Shown here piece after piece: positions 7,447 through 15,697 of a stretch of DNA of 64,000 bases. Location of the stretch: contig CBDAQO010000002.1 of NCBI GenBank assembly GCA_965199105.1, positions 2,728,001 through 2,792,000 on the forward strand, in the 5' to 3' direction. The stretch is from LMUY01 sp965199105 (GTDB lineage Bacteria; Pseudomonadota; Alphaproteobacteria; Acetobacterales; Acetobacteraceae). A model generated the notes under the pieces. It ran no database searches and had not been told where the DNA came from. It worked only from the letters and a program-made list of their open reading frames with translations. The translations under genes were made by a program, and so were the position numbers. The number at the start of each line of letters is the position of its first letter. The first letter of the stretch is position 1.

Positions 7447-8640
7447 TTAGAACCCCTGAGCTTGCCCAGACCAAAGCGGAGTCTGGCGCGGATCCGGGCC
7501 AACTGGGCCCGACGGCGGACGGCTTGCTTGCCGTGCGAGACTGCTGGTCATCCAGCGTCCAAGTTTGTTGCCATCGATGATAATGTCCCCTTGCATTGTC
7601 ATACCTGAAGAGGACGAAGCTGAAGGCGCCGCAGAACCTGGCCGCGAGCCCGGGTCTTCGCTCCGACTACTTGCTGCACTCGGAGCATGGGATGGGCGGT
7701 CCAGTTGATCGGACCAACCATTTGACCGGCCACTATAGGGAGGATCAGGTGCAGTTGATTGTGACTCATCTTGTGACGATGATCGGCTACTGGCCGGAGC
7801 TGCCGTTTGAGGCCGTGCCTGCGGAGCCATGGTTTTGACGACCGTCGGACTAGCGGCCACGGTCGGCCCGGGCGCCACAGCTCGGCCGTTGCTTTGGTCT
7901 GATGGCTGGTCCGCAGCTAGGACTGGAGCAGCCGATCTCGGCGCGACCGCGGCTGGCCTCTGCGGCGGAGCGTTGCGAGGCTGCACAGATTCGCTTGCGA
8001 CATCCTCAGCTGGTCTTGGGACAGTTGCGCGCGGTGCGACAGGCCCGACCCGGCGTGGTGGCGGTGAAACCGCCAGCGATTGCGCCACGTCAGGGTTGGG
8101 AGGTAAGGCAGACGGCGTCGTGGGGACCTGTGGCAGCGCGCCGGGTCGGGGCGCCGCCGGCTGGATGAGCTGGTCATCGACAAGCGGGGCGACAGAACTA
8201 CTCTGACGAGGAGCCAGCGAGGCGGCGCTTGGCACACGCCTATCGTCACTCCGCCCTCCGGCACCGTCGTCCGCCGTCCCTCCGCCTCGGCCTGAGCGCG
8301 GCTGTAAGGCAGAAGCTGAAGCGACCGCAGGCTGGGTCGGCGGATGCACTTGCGGCGAACTAGAAGCGGCATTGTCGCCGTGCCGGGCTGCATCGAGCGC
8401 ATCGTCGCTGGGCTTTTGGCTGCCGGAGCTCGTCTCATTTGCCGCTAAGCCTTGCGACACCGGTTCTGCTGCAATCCCACTCGGCCTAGCACCTTGACGA
8501 GCTTGCAGAGCCAGGAGGTTTTGCGACGTCGCTGCGATGGCTCGATCAAGTAGCGCCAAGTCTTTTTGAATGAGCTGGATGCCGGCACTCACACCATTTT
8601 GCAGCGTAAGCGTTATGCCAACCTCATAGGCCTCCGGCAT
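7447..8640 (-). CDS. Putative short tape-measure / tail-length protein, Pro/Ser-rich
   Basis: A 397-residue protein at the position of the tape measure. The N-terminus (EVGITLTLQNGVSAGIQLIQ followed by KDLALLDRAIAATSQNLLAL) is a helical segment of the kind seen at the start of tape-measure proteins. Residues ~55-330 are low complexity (Pro, Ala, Ser, Arg, Gln). The C-terminus (GDIIIDGNKLGRWMTSSLAR) resembles the conserved tail-tip end of such proteins. For a myovirus this is short and lacks the long helical or transmembrane blocks usually seen. Start ATG at 8640 with GGGAG upstream. Alternative: a tail-associated scaffold, with the true tape measure lost. Confidence 0.55.
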   Translation of the reverse strand: MPEAYEVGITLTLQNGVSAGIQLIQKDLALLDRAIAATSQNLLALQARQGARPSGIAAEPVSQGLAANETSSGSQKPSDDALDAARHGDNAASSSPQVHPPTQPAVASASALQPRSGRGGGTADDGAGGRSDDRRVPSAASLAPRQSSSVAPLVDDQLIQPAAPRPGALPQVPTTPSALPPNPDVAQSLAVSPPPRRVGPVAPRATVPRPAEDVASESVQPRNAPPQRPAAVAPRSAAPVLAADQPSDQSNGRAVAPGPTVAASPTVVKTMAPQARPQTAAPASSRSSSQDESQSTAPDPPYSGRSNGWSDQLDRPSHAPSAASSRSEDPGSRPGSAAPSASSSSGMTMQGDIIIDGNKLGRWMTSSLARQASRPPSGPVGPDPRQTPLWSGQAQGF

Positions 8641-8660
8641 AGAATGGTTTCTCCCGGTTT

Positions 8661-9041
8661 TTAATCGACATTGTCAGCGAAAGCTCCAAACAGCGCCGCG
8701 CCGAGCTCAGAAGCAATTGAGTCAGACAACTCGTTGACCGCAGGAAGGATAAACGGGCGCGGAGGGATACGGGCGGTCCCAAACTCCTGCGGCCGCGCCG
8801 CCGGGTCATTTGAACCAACCTGCGCTGTCAGCCCATCAATCGAGACCGCGATGCTGCTTTGTAGACGACCGCTCCGGTGCCATGGCGCATCGTGGGACTC
8901 CCCGGGCTGTTCGCCGAGACGAGCTTGCACGTTCGCGGCCAATCGTGCCGCCTGCACCGTGAGACATTCGGTGAGATGCCCTTCGATATCGAGGCCATCT
9001 AACAAGCTCGAGAACTCACTTACGCTCCGAAGACCTTTCAC
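8661..9041 (-). CDS. Tail completion protein, HK97 gp10-like
   Basis: A 126-residue protein. The segment SGRLQSSIAVSIDGLTAQVG followed by NDPAARPQEFGTARIPPRPF is the signature of the HK97 gp10/tail-component family (rim of the head-tail joint or tail terminator). In most phages this gene precedes the tail tube; here it follows the chaperone, which is unusual but seen in some Mu-like elements. The start is a GTG at 9041. The spacer 9042-9080 before it follows the frameshifted chaperone reading frame directly. Confidence 0.7.
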   Translation of the reverse strand: MKGLRSVSEFSSLLDGLDIEGHLTECLTVQAARLAANVQARLGEQPGESHDAPWHRSGRLQSSIAVSIDGLTAQVGSNDPAARPQEFGTARIPPRPFILPAVNELSDSIASELGAALFGAFADNVD

Positions 9042-9080
9042 AGTCTCGAACTATCAATCACAACCGCGAGCATTCCAAAC

Positions 9081-9595
9081 CTACCCATCAAACCAAGTGT
9101 TCAAGCCCCAGTCGAACCGGCGGCCCGTCGCAAGGCGTCCGATGGCGACAACCCAACTGAGCCGTTCAGCTCGCGAGAGCGATAAGGCGACGTCGAGTGG
9201 CACCCCATTGGTCACGAGGTAGAGACTATCGACCAGATCGGGGTGCTCACTTAGTTTCCCTGGTCGGCCGTCGCCAGTCCTTCCGTGTCGCTCGGGTCCA
9301 GGGCGGCACCGATCGCCGCAATGGCTACGTCCCCCAGACGGTTGATCGCGCTTTCAATCTGCTGCTCATTCGTCGGCTGTGGCACCGGCACGCCATCGAT
9401 TGCACTGACGACAAAGGCCAGCATCGCCACACCCAGATACCGCTCATTGTTACACAGCTGTGCACCAACCGCTTTAAATAACCTGAGGCGATCCAATGTA
9501 GACGGGCTACGAATGGTCAATAACCGCCCGTCAGCGTCCGTGACTGTGCGCGTCATCGCAGCAGCCCCGACAATTACTTGGCTTGGTGTCAGCAT
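9081..9595 (-). CDS. Tail assembly chaperone, frameshifted long form (gpGT-like)
   Basis: The zero-frame product (9251-9595, 114 residues) has the helical build of tail assembly chaperones (GRLLTIRSPSTLDRLRLF). Its last sense codons are CAG GGA AAC before TAA, so a perfect X XXY YYZ slippery heptamer GGGAAAC (minus-strand 9260-9254) ends the frame. A -1 shift continues for 57 codons to a TAG at 9083-9081, giving about 171 residues. The extension contains ERLSWVVAIGRLATGRRFDW, resembling C-terminal domains of lambda gpGT and Mu gp41-42-type long forms. Only frameshifting explains why this conserved block lacks its own start. The short and long forms together should chaperone the tape-measure protein. 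Confidence 0.85.
9254..9260 (-). promoter_or_regulatory. Programmed -1 ribosomal frameshift site GGGAAAC
   Basis: Read on the minus strand, the heptamer is in the exact phase G GGA AAC, immediately followed by the zero-frame stop TAA. It lies at the end of the tail chaperone gene, where dsDNA phages almost always place a frameshift. The -1 frame downstream is open for 57 codons and encodes a plausible chaperone domain. I did not find an obvious strong stimulatory hairpin by eye. Confidence 0.85.
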
Positions 9596-9658
9596 TCTCG
9601 CTTTCCATCAATGGTCATCAAGGTCGACAGACCTGCTCGGTCGCTCACCCCTCAGAAG

Positions 9659-10087
9659 CTAGACACGAATGCGTCGTGCAGCGAAGAAATCCAGCTTCTG
9701 TCGGACGGGCGCGTCGCCACGCCAGGCGCCTGCAGCCGATAGCTTGAACACCGCGCCCTCATACTGGTAGGTGCTGGTGCTCCCATCGGCCTCGCTGATA
9801 TACTGATACAGTGTGCTTACTGGAAGCTGCCCCGACGTATAGTAGGTTTGCTCGGTCGAGGCGATGAAGTCGTCAACCGTGCTGCTCCCACGCTCGATGT
9901 CGAATGAGCCTTCCCAGCCTTTCGGCAGCTCCGCCGCCATCTGTGTTCCGTCCAGTCGGTCAATTCGGATAGGTGAAGTAAGTTGGCGGCTGTCAAACCC
10001 GGTCACGTGGTCCAGGTCGACGCGTCCCTGCGGCCCAATGACGACCAGTTGGCAGTCACGGCCGAGCGTAAAGGCATTGGTTGGCAC
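9659..10087 (-). CDS. Phage tail tube protein
   Basis: A 142-residue protein directly downstream of the sheath gene, the universal position of the tube of contractile tails. Segments such as GRDCQLVVIGPQGRVDLDHV, LDGTQMAAELPKGWEGSFDIE and YEGAVFKLSAAGAWRGDAPV fit the Mu gpM-like / DUF2597-like tube family, a small beta barrel that hexamerises. The start is the GTG at 10087, 12 bases after the sheath stop. No abnormality is seen. Confidence 0.82.
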   Translation of the reverse strand: MPTNAFTLGRDCQLVVIGPQGRVDLDHVTGFDSRQLTSPIRIDRLDGTQMAAELPKGWEGSFDIERGSSTVDDFIASTEQTYYTSGQLPVSTLYQYISEADGSTSTYQYEGAVFKLSAAGAWRGDAPVRQKLDFFAARRIRV

Positions 10088-10099
10088 TGAGGCTGCTCC

Positions 10100-11677
10100 T
10101 TAACTGCCGACCTGGCCGGTGGGCAACGTTTGACGACTCACCTGAACGGTCTGACCGCCCTCGATGTTCACGATGAACTTCTCATTGATCGCCTGGTACT
10201 GGATCTGTGCATCCGATTGCACATAGCCAAGACTGGTACGGCTGTTCGGATTGTTTGACGTATCGCAAACCACGCCAAATGGTAGCGAACCATCCGTTGA
10301 GCCCAGGATACCCTGCGACAGCAAGTTTTGGAGATACGAGAGCTGGGTCGAACGGATATTCTGGAACAACGTGGAGTTGATCACTTGACCCACGTAGAGC
10401 CCGAGGCCCGCCGCAAGCGTGTTTGCGATATAGTTGGTGAGACGAGTATAGTTGTCCCCATCGATGGCGGCATTTGAGGAGGAATTATGTCCACCTCTTA
10501 CCCCCCAAAAACTGCCTCCAGGTTGCGGGTTGCTAATCACGTCAAGTCCGTTGCCCAGCAACTGTCCGAGTTCGGCGCTGCTATAGGTCGTCGTTTGCCC
10601 AGACGTGACAGTTCCAGACCTCTGCGTGCCAAGGACACCGTATAATGGTTTGTTCAGGCTCGACTGCTCAGGCGACAGGTTCGCCAGCCGTCCAGCCGTA
10701 AAGCCCTGTGGTGAAACCAACCGCACGATGCCGGTGGTCTGATCATTCCAGTACACCCAATCGCCAAACATTAGCTTCACGCCATAGCAATCCAGTCCTG
10801 CCGCTTGCTTTGCAAGGATGGCGGTCGAGATCGTGTCACCGGAGGGGCGGGTGGCGATCATGTAAACGCCTTCCGACAACGCGAAGGCAGCCTGCACGGT
10901 GAGCTGGGTCGGATCATCGGCATCTGCCAACAAGGCCAAGCCACACCCTTGCTGACGAAGTGCATAAAGTCCCGTCCGTGGCAGGGTGTCCTGCCCCACC
11001 AAAGTCGCCGCCGTCGCGCCGAGTGCACCATCGGTTCCGCCCGATAGCGTCTGGCCGGCCAGCGCTTGTGGCGCATTGGAGGTCGCCGTGCCCAACGTCG
11101 CAACCACAAGCCGGCTTGGCCCACGCAACGCCGATTGCCCCGTATTGACCGCCGTCAGCAGGTTCGCCCAGAACGCTGCAGCCGAAGGGGCCTGCAAATT
11201 GTCAAATACTTCGGGAGTGAGCCCCGGCACTGTCATCGTCAACCGCCAGGTGCTCGCCTGCGACCCGGCGGACAATGTCACGGCGATACCGTTGCCCAAA
11301 CTGCCGGTGTATTGCGCGGTGAGTTGCAGGGCGTAAGCTCCTCCCGCCGCAAACAGCGCGTAAGAAGCTGCAGTATCGGTCCCATCACTCACACGAACGC
11401 ACCGGAAATTGGCGGCACCCTGCTGCACTGCTACGGCGACCTGCGTCCCCATGTCGTACTTTCGCGCATTGACGGCACCGAACACGCCGGCGTATTGCGC
11501 CATCGTCCCAATCGTCACCGGCTGGTTGAGTGGTCCCCAAGAAGCCGTTCCGACCACGCCCAAAACATCCGTTGGAACCCCATTAAGCACCAGGCTCTGC
11601 GGGGGTACGATCTGGACATAGAGATCCGGCACCACCAATGCAGTGGTGTTGATCGATCCTTGCTGTACGACGGGCAT
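10100..11677 (-). CDS. Phage tail sheath protein (Mu gpL-like)
   Basis: A 525-residue contractile sheath subunit. The N-terminus (PDLYVQIVPPQSLVLNGVPT, GVVGTASWGPLNQPVTIG) and the C-terminus (RTSLGYVQSDAQIQYQAINE, KFIVNIEGGQTVQVS) match Mu gpL-type sheaths, including the C-terminal strand thought to lock adjacent rings. The internal domain near residues 90-200 carries the usual variable insertion. It establishes that this prophage had a contractile tail. The ATG at 11677 follows the upstream small gene by three bases. Confidence 0.93.
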   Translation of the reverse strand: MPVVQQGSINTTALVVPDLYVQIVPPQSLVLNGVPTDVLGVVGTASWGPLNQPVTIGTMAQYAGVFGAVNARKYDMGTQVAVAVQQGAANFRCVRVSDGTDTAASYALFAAGGAYALQLTAQYTGSLGNGIAVTLSAGSQASTWRLTMTVPGLTPEVFDNLQAPSAAAFWANLLTAVNTGQSALRGPSRLVVATLGTATSNAPQALAGQTLSGGTDGALGATAATLVGQDTLPRTGLYALRQQGCGLALLADADDPTQLTVQAAFALSEGVYMIATRPSGDTISTAILAKQAAGLDCYGVKLMFGDWVYWNDQTTGIVRLVSPQGFTAGRLANLSPEQSSLNKPLYGVLGTQRSGTVTSGQTTTYSSAELGQLLGNGLDVISNPQPGGSFWGVRGGHNSSSNAAIDGDNYTRLTNYIANTLAAGLGLYVGQVINSTLFQNIRSTQLSYLQNLLSQGILGSTDGSLPFGVVCDTSNNPNSRTSLGYVQSDAQIQYQAINEKFIVNIEGGQTVQVSRQTLPTGQVGS

Positions 11678-11680
11678 CCT

Positions 11681-11833
11681 TTACTCCTCACCCGGCATAG
11701 CTGGTTGCTTCACCGCAACCACATGGTGAGCATGTTCGGAGGCAAGGGTGGCAGCGACATCAGCAGGTTCTGTAATTCTGTCCCCGATTGAGTAATGCGA
11801 AAATGGGCGCGTGACGATGAGTGTAATATCCAT
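11681..11833 (-). CDS. Small prophage protein between tail terminator and sheath (50 residues)
   Basis: A short open frame (MDITLIVTRPFSHYSIGD at the start, VAVKQPAMPGEE at the end) with ATG at 11833, a GGAG site a few bases upstream, and a stop three bases before the sheath start. The tight packing and good ribosome site indicate a real gene. It occupies the same place as the small DUF2635-like protein (Mu gp38) found immediately before the sheath in Mu-like phages; the sequence itself I cannot assign. Function unknown. Confidence 0.7.
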   Translation of the reverse strand: MDITLIVTRPFSHYSIGDRITEPADVAATLASEHAHHVVAVKQPAMPGEE

Positions 11834-11843
11834 TGTGGCTCCG

Positions 11844-12653
11844 TTAGGCGATTTTGGTGGTCGCCCCTAATCCTAAAATCCCAAACAACATCGATGGCTG
11901 AACTGCAACCTGAGTCGTCGGATACTCAACAGTATAGGTCATGTCGCGCCGATACAGCATCGCATCCTCCCGCTCATCGAGGCTCGTGGTGGACATGAAC
12001 TGCATCCGTGCCGCGCTGCCGTCGCTTAGCGTCAAAAACGGCGTTGCCGCCAATGCAACATCGAGCACAGCACAAGCATCATCGCGGAGCTCGGGAGTTG
12101 GGCTCCAAACCGTCAGTCGGAAGCTCTGCTTCTGGCGACGCAGCTCAAGCGAGGCGGAGGCGTCGGCCGCTGTGCGCGCCACCATGGTGGTCGCATTGTT
12201 TATGGTGATGGTCGAGTCGCTTACCGACGCCGGCTGGGTTTCGGCAATGACACTCGCAAGCAGTGAGGCAATTAACTCAGGCGTGTCACCAGCTACTACG
12301 CGATGGACAAAGGAACGGCCATCGATCAGGATACCCGCGATCTGACCAACACCCGCCGCGCCGGCGAAGGTCACCGTATCACCTGCAACCGACACAGTGA
12401 GGGTAGGAATGACGGGGCTGGGAAGCCAGCTCGGCAAATACCGCGTCGTGTCGGCGGCCGCCCCCCCGATGGGAAGGACAGAGACGTTGATCACCCCGGT
12501 CGAGAGATCTTTCTCAAGCGTTGTGGCACTGGGCCAGCCACGATACACGCGGCTCTCCGCTGAAATTGCGGGTGCGGAGGCTAGTCCGTTTGGATAGAAT
12601 GTCCCAGCAACCAGCTCGACCAGGGCGATCTCCACGTCAGACTGTGAAGGCAT
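11844..12653 (-). CDS. Tail terminator / neck-type phage protein
   Basis: About 269 residues. Segments SQSDVEIALVELVAGTFYPN, ESRVYRGWPSATTLEKDL and RDDACAVLDVALAATPFL resemble phage proteins found between the connector and the sheath in Mu-like elements (Mu gp37 or tail-terminator type). The middle (AGILIDGRSFVHRVVAGDTP) looks like a beta-sandwich insertion. The ATG at 12653 overlaps the upstream stop by one base, giving a TAATG junction, so it is preferred to the GTG-extended frame. The exact structural role is inferred from position. Confidence 0.62.
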   Translation of the reverse strand: MPSQSDVEIALVELVAGTFYPNGLASAPAISAESRVYRGWPSATTLEKDLSTGVINVSVLPIGGAAADTTRYLPSWLPSPVIPTLTVSVAGDTVTFAGAAGVGQIAGILIDGRSFVHRVVAGDTPELIASLLASVIAETQPASVSDSTITINNATTMVARTAADASASLELRRQKQSFRLTVWSPTPELRDDACAVLDVALAATPFLTLSDGSAARMQFMSTTSLDEREDAMLYRRDMTYTVEYPTTQVAVQPSMLFGILGLGATTKIA

Positions 12654-13294
12654 TAAACCTCCGCCTGCCGCGCCGTGATGCGCCAACCCAAAGCGCTATA
12701 TTCTGCTGACTGAAGGATGAAACCGTCGCCGTTCTCATCCCGCAGGAGGTCTGCCGGCTTTAAGTCCACCGGAGTCACCGGAAGCAGGATGCTCCAGGCC
12801 GCAACGCCGGCTTCTCCCGGCAAATCACTTGACCCGCGAGCACCTGCCGCAACGATTGATCCGGGCCAACGATCAAGCAGCAGGGTTCGAGTGGCTCGTG
12901 TAATACCGCCATAGCCCTGCGCCCCAAGTTCCTGAGGCGTCGTGGCCCGAAAGACGCTGAAAGACCGGTTAGCAAGGACGCACAGGGAGGGCAGCAAGCT
13001 CTGCTGGGCCGCGATATAGAAGGTTCCCGCAGACCCCCTCAAGTAATCACCAACCCTGGTATATGCGGTATCAAAGATACCCGACCACGTAGGGTGGCCA
13101 TAACCAACAGGCTGGCGAAAGGACGTCGTGTCAGAAGAAAACGCCGCCGGTAGGCGTAGGAACCGATTGGCCGGGGCGAGAGGCTGCCCGTGAGACGTGG
13201 CCCGAAACGCATCGTATTGCGAGCCAATCTGGCGTGCCGCTGTTCCGAGCCCACGCGAAATGAGGTCTTGAAGACGGTCACTGTCCATATCCAA
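12653..13294 (-). CDS. Prophage head-tail connector region protein, unknown family
   Basis: A 213-residue protein with no membrane segment. It is moderately hydrophobic and beta-rich, with segments such as LAPANRFLRLPAAFSSDTT, GTFYIAAQQSLLPSLCVLAN and KPADLLRDENGDGFILQSAE. It lies between the head-tail adaptor and the terminator-like protein, so it is probably part of the neck or minor tail. I do not recognise a named family, although similar proteins occur in Acetobacteraceae prophages at this place as far as I recall. The gene is complete and overlaps its downstream neighbour by one base. Confidence 0.55.
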   Translation of the reverse strand: MDMDSDRLQDLISRGLGTAARQIGSQYDAFRATSHGQPLAPANRFLRLPAAFSSDTTSFRQPVGYGHPTWSGIFDTAYTRVGDYLRGSAGTFYIAAQQSLLPSLCVLANRSFSVFRATTPQELGAQGYGGITRATRTLLLDRWPGSIVAAGARGSSDLPGEAGVAAWSILLPVTPVDLKPADLLRDENGDGFILQSAEYSALGWRITARQAEV

Positions 13295-13297
13295 GCC

Positions 13298-13675
13298 CTA
13301 TACGATAAGTGCGACGCTCGATCCGTTGCTCAACGCCGGACCCGGCGGCACGCCCAGAAACCCACACATCCGCCGCCCCCAATCTCGCTCAAGGCGCTGT
13401 CGCTCGATCATCTCCGCAGGATTGTGCGTCCACACTGCCGCTGCCGACGTATCAAGGTTGTTGGCGGCCGCAGGAATAGCCGCCTCAAACCCGCGCAACG
13501 CGCACAGGTAGCCCCGTATCACCGCAAGCTCTGAGTCAGACAGGTTGGTCATGCGATATTCAAGCACGCCATAAGCCTGATAAAAGCGCCAGCCGGTATT
13601 CCCGCTCGGGCTGGCGCCGTAAGCGGGATAGCCACAAAATCGCCGAATGTCCGTCTTCTCGGCATCTGTCAGCAT
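13298..13675 (-). CDS. Head-tail adaptor-like protein
   Basis: About 125 residues. The N-terminus (LTDAEKTDIRRFCGYPAYG) and the helical segment (DSELAVIRGYLCALRGFEAA) resemble small adaptor proteins placed directly after the major capsid gene. The C-terminal part ERQRLERDWGRRMCGFLGV is basic and amphipathic. I use the ATG at 13675; the longer open frame upstream overlaps the capsid gene and reads as low-quality sequence. Expected to join the portal to the neck. No catalytic motif. Confidence 0.65.
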   Translation of the reverse strand: MLTDAEKTDIRRFCGYPAYGASPSGNTGWRFYQAYGVLEYRMTNLSDSELAVIRGYLCALRGFEAAIPAAANNLDTSAAAVWTHNPAEMIERQRLERDWGRRMCGFLGVPPGPALSNGSSVALIV

Positions 13676-13692
13676 CACGCCTGGTCTCCCAA

Positions 13693-15015
13693 TTAGCCGA
13701 TGTGCTCGATCATCACGGCCCGCTTGAACGAAGCATTCGTCGCCGTCGGGATAACGCTTGGGTTGGTGGTGGTGTCGCTCGGCGCGCAGAAGCCGCCGAT
13801 CCAATACCAGGACTGGGCGATAATCTGCTGCAAACGGTCAATCGGCTCGCGTGTCACCATCGCGATGCCATCAACGATGGAGACGATGCTGTCACGTGGA
13901 GCGATGTCGTTTTCCGCCATCCCCGCGAAGTCGCCCTCGATAAGCGCGCCTTGACCGCACACAATCGGCCGCCGGACCAGCGCGCCTGGCAGAGAAGGGT
14001 GCGCCTGCACGTAGGCTTCCGTGGTTGGGATGAAGCGCAGTCCCAAGAAGTCGTTGATCATCCCCTGCTTGAACACCTGGTTCGCCGAGGTTGCGCCCTG
14101 GAACAGGCGCTGAAAGTCCTCGTCAGCAAACAACTGGCGCGCGCTGACCGGGTCGAGATAGCAGTTGAACACACCGTCCACTTCTGGAACCGCGTTTCGA
14201 CGTAAAGTCGCAACGGCGTCCAGCAGGTTCGACATGCTGAGCGTGTCGGTCGTGGCCAACGCGGCCGTCGTCAGGCGCTCGTTGGGCCGAACGATAAAGG
14301 AGGCGTTGGCCGCTTGCACCGCATTGCCAATGGTTCCATCAGAAACGCTCACCGAGGTGGTAAACGTCAAGCTGCCGGAAACTCCCCCTGGCGCCGTCGA
14401 AGTATTGACAGCCTCGGGCGTCGCTCCAATGAGCGTGTAGCTGTCCGCACCAACGACCACCGTGAGGCCGCTCGAGTTTGCAATGGCCGTCTGAATGCCG
14501 TTGACGAATATCACCTGAAAGCCCCGGATATCGTCAACGCTAATGGTCGGCCCCGCAGAACTCAGCGTGCTGCTCACCCGCGTGTTGCCGCCGAAGTAGG
14601 GTGCGAACAGCGCATTACGGGCGATCTCATCAAGCGAACGAGCCGCCTGCTCACCATTCGTCCGCGCATTCTGGACAAACTGGCTCGCAATGCCGACGCG
14701 CGATGTCACCATGTTCAGGTCGGTGGTTGCCGCGTAATGGTTGATCGAGATCGTATACTGTTCAACACCCCAGATCGTAGGAGTAAGACCATTGTCCAGG
14801 TTGGTATTTGTGTTTGGAGCAAGTGGCGTCGTCACCGACGGCTTCAGGCCAGCACGTGTCTTGGTCAGCGTTTCACCAATCCCAACCGCAAATTCCTCGC
14901 GGTCCGCAATGGCGCGGTAGCCCAACCGTGACGTAAGCGCCTCTTGGAACTCCCGCTCAAGGAAGCCCTCCTGGATGATCGGCTGCAATGAAAGGGGAAA
15001 GTTCTGGATGCCCAT
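13693..15015 (-). CDS. Major capsid protein
   Basis: A 440-residue protein downstream of a scaffold-like gene. It starts GIQNFPLSLQPIIQEGFLER and contains VEQYTISINHYAATTDLNMV and a long C-terminal GAG-type region (LYDP-like COYLDPVSARQLFADEDF region, here CYLDPVSARQLFADED; GQGALIEGDFAGMAENDI). This resembles HK97-fold coat proteins of the P22/large-serine family rather than short HK97 gp5. No protease gene is nearby, and the separate scaffold supports non-proteolytic assembly. Start ATG at 15015 with AAGGGAC upstream. Confidence 0.82.
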   Translation of the reverse strand: MGIQNFPLSLQPIIQEGFLEREFQEALTSRLGYRAIADREEFAVGIGETLTKTRAGLKPSVTTPLAPNTNTNLDNGLTPTIWGVEQYTISINHYAATTDLNMVTSRVGIASQFVQNARTNGEQAARSLDEIARNALFAPYFGGNTRVSSTLSSAGPTISVDDIRGFQVIFVNGIQTAIANSSGLTVVVGADSYTLIGATPEAVNTSTAPGGVSGSLTFTTSVSVSDGTIGNAVQAANASFIVRPNERLTTAALATTDTLSMSNLLDAVATLRRNAVPEVDGVFNCYLDPVSARQLFADEDFQRLFQGATSANQVFKQGMINDFLGLRFIPTTEAYVQAHPSLPGALVRRPIVCGQGALIEGDFAGMAENDIAPRDSIVSIVDGIAMVTREPIDRLQQIIAQSWYWIGGFCAPSDTTTNPSVIPTATNASFKRAVMIEHIG

Positions 15016-15205
15016 CTGAGTCCCTTGAATAAAGGTGTTGATCTATGTGCAGGAGGCAAAAGCGTGCCGCAGCTCGAGCCTGCAGGCTTCGACGAGACTA
15101 GATGCTGCGAGCGCACTCGGCGTCTTTGAGCGGCAGCTTGTGCAGTGCCAATAGCAACGACCGACTGGCCGATTGCAGAACGACCAAGCTTACTTTCACC
15201 GGGGC
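15016..15205 (-). other. 190-base gap between scaffold and capsid genes
   Basis: No convincing gene is present on either strand. A 33-codon GTG frame exists on the minus strand but has no ribosome-binding site. The gap could hold a promoter or processing site that raises capsid expression, but I see no clear -35/-10 pair. Confidence 0.4.
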
Positions 15206-15571
15206 CTATCGGCGCCGGATAAGCTTCTCGCGCGCAGCCTGCCACTCGGCACGGGTCATCGTCAGCGCGTTGCGTGCCTTCGCCGGTTCCGGTGTTGGCA
15301 CGGGATGGGATTGGCTGCTGCTGGCATTAGCAAACATCCAAGGCTTGTCCCGCTGCAACTGCGTCAGCGCCTCCGCAGCCTCAGGCACGTTGCCCTGCGC
15401 GTCCGGTTTGAAGGCGTGAGTGTCCACTAACTTTAGCAGGTCCAGGTCAATCATTCCCGCCCGGATTGCCTGGTTCTTCAGCTCGGAATAGACCAACTTC
15501 TTGTTGGCTTGGTCGAGTTGCTCCTGTAGCGTCACAGAAGGATCAGGAGTCGGAAGCACTTCATCAGTCAT
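15206..15571 (-). CDS. Phage scaffold-like protein
   Basis: A 121-residue, highly charged, mostly helical protein (SVTLQEQLDQANKKLVYSEL, DLLKLVDTHAFKPDAQGNVP) ending in a basic tail (EWQAAREKLIRRR). The segment NQAIRAGMIDLDLLKLVD followed by a block containing KPWMF is typical of short scaffold proteins found between portal and capsid genes. The basic helix-rich C-terminus is the usual coat-binding part. The ATG at 15571 has AAAGG upstream. No protease domain is fused. Confidence 0.75.
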   Translation of the reverse strand: MTDEVLPTPDPSVTLQEQLDQANKKLVYSELKNQAIRAGMIDLDLLKLVDTHAFKPDAQGNVPEAAEALTQLQRDKPWMFANASSSQSHPVPTPEPAKARNALTMTRAEWQAAREKLIRRR

Positions 15572-15697
15572 CGATATTTGCCTTTATTCAGACGCCACCC
15601 TCGTGTACAGCCTGCAAGCTCCATGGCTGTTGCAGCGAAGCTCAAAGACCAGCAGGCCACGGGATGAGCTCGGGTATTGGTAGACTCGCTTGCGGTA

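Noticed and set aside
15600..15690. An 18-codon minus-strand frame before the scaffold gene
   Set aside because: Too short, no ribosome site, overlaps the next start; not supportable.
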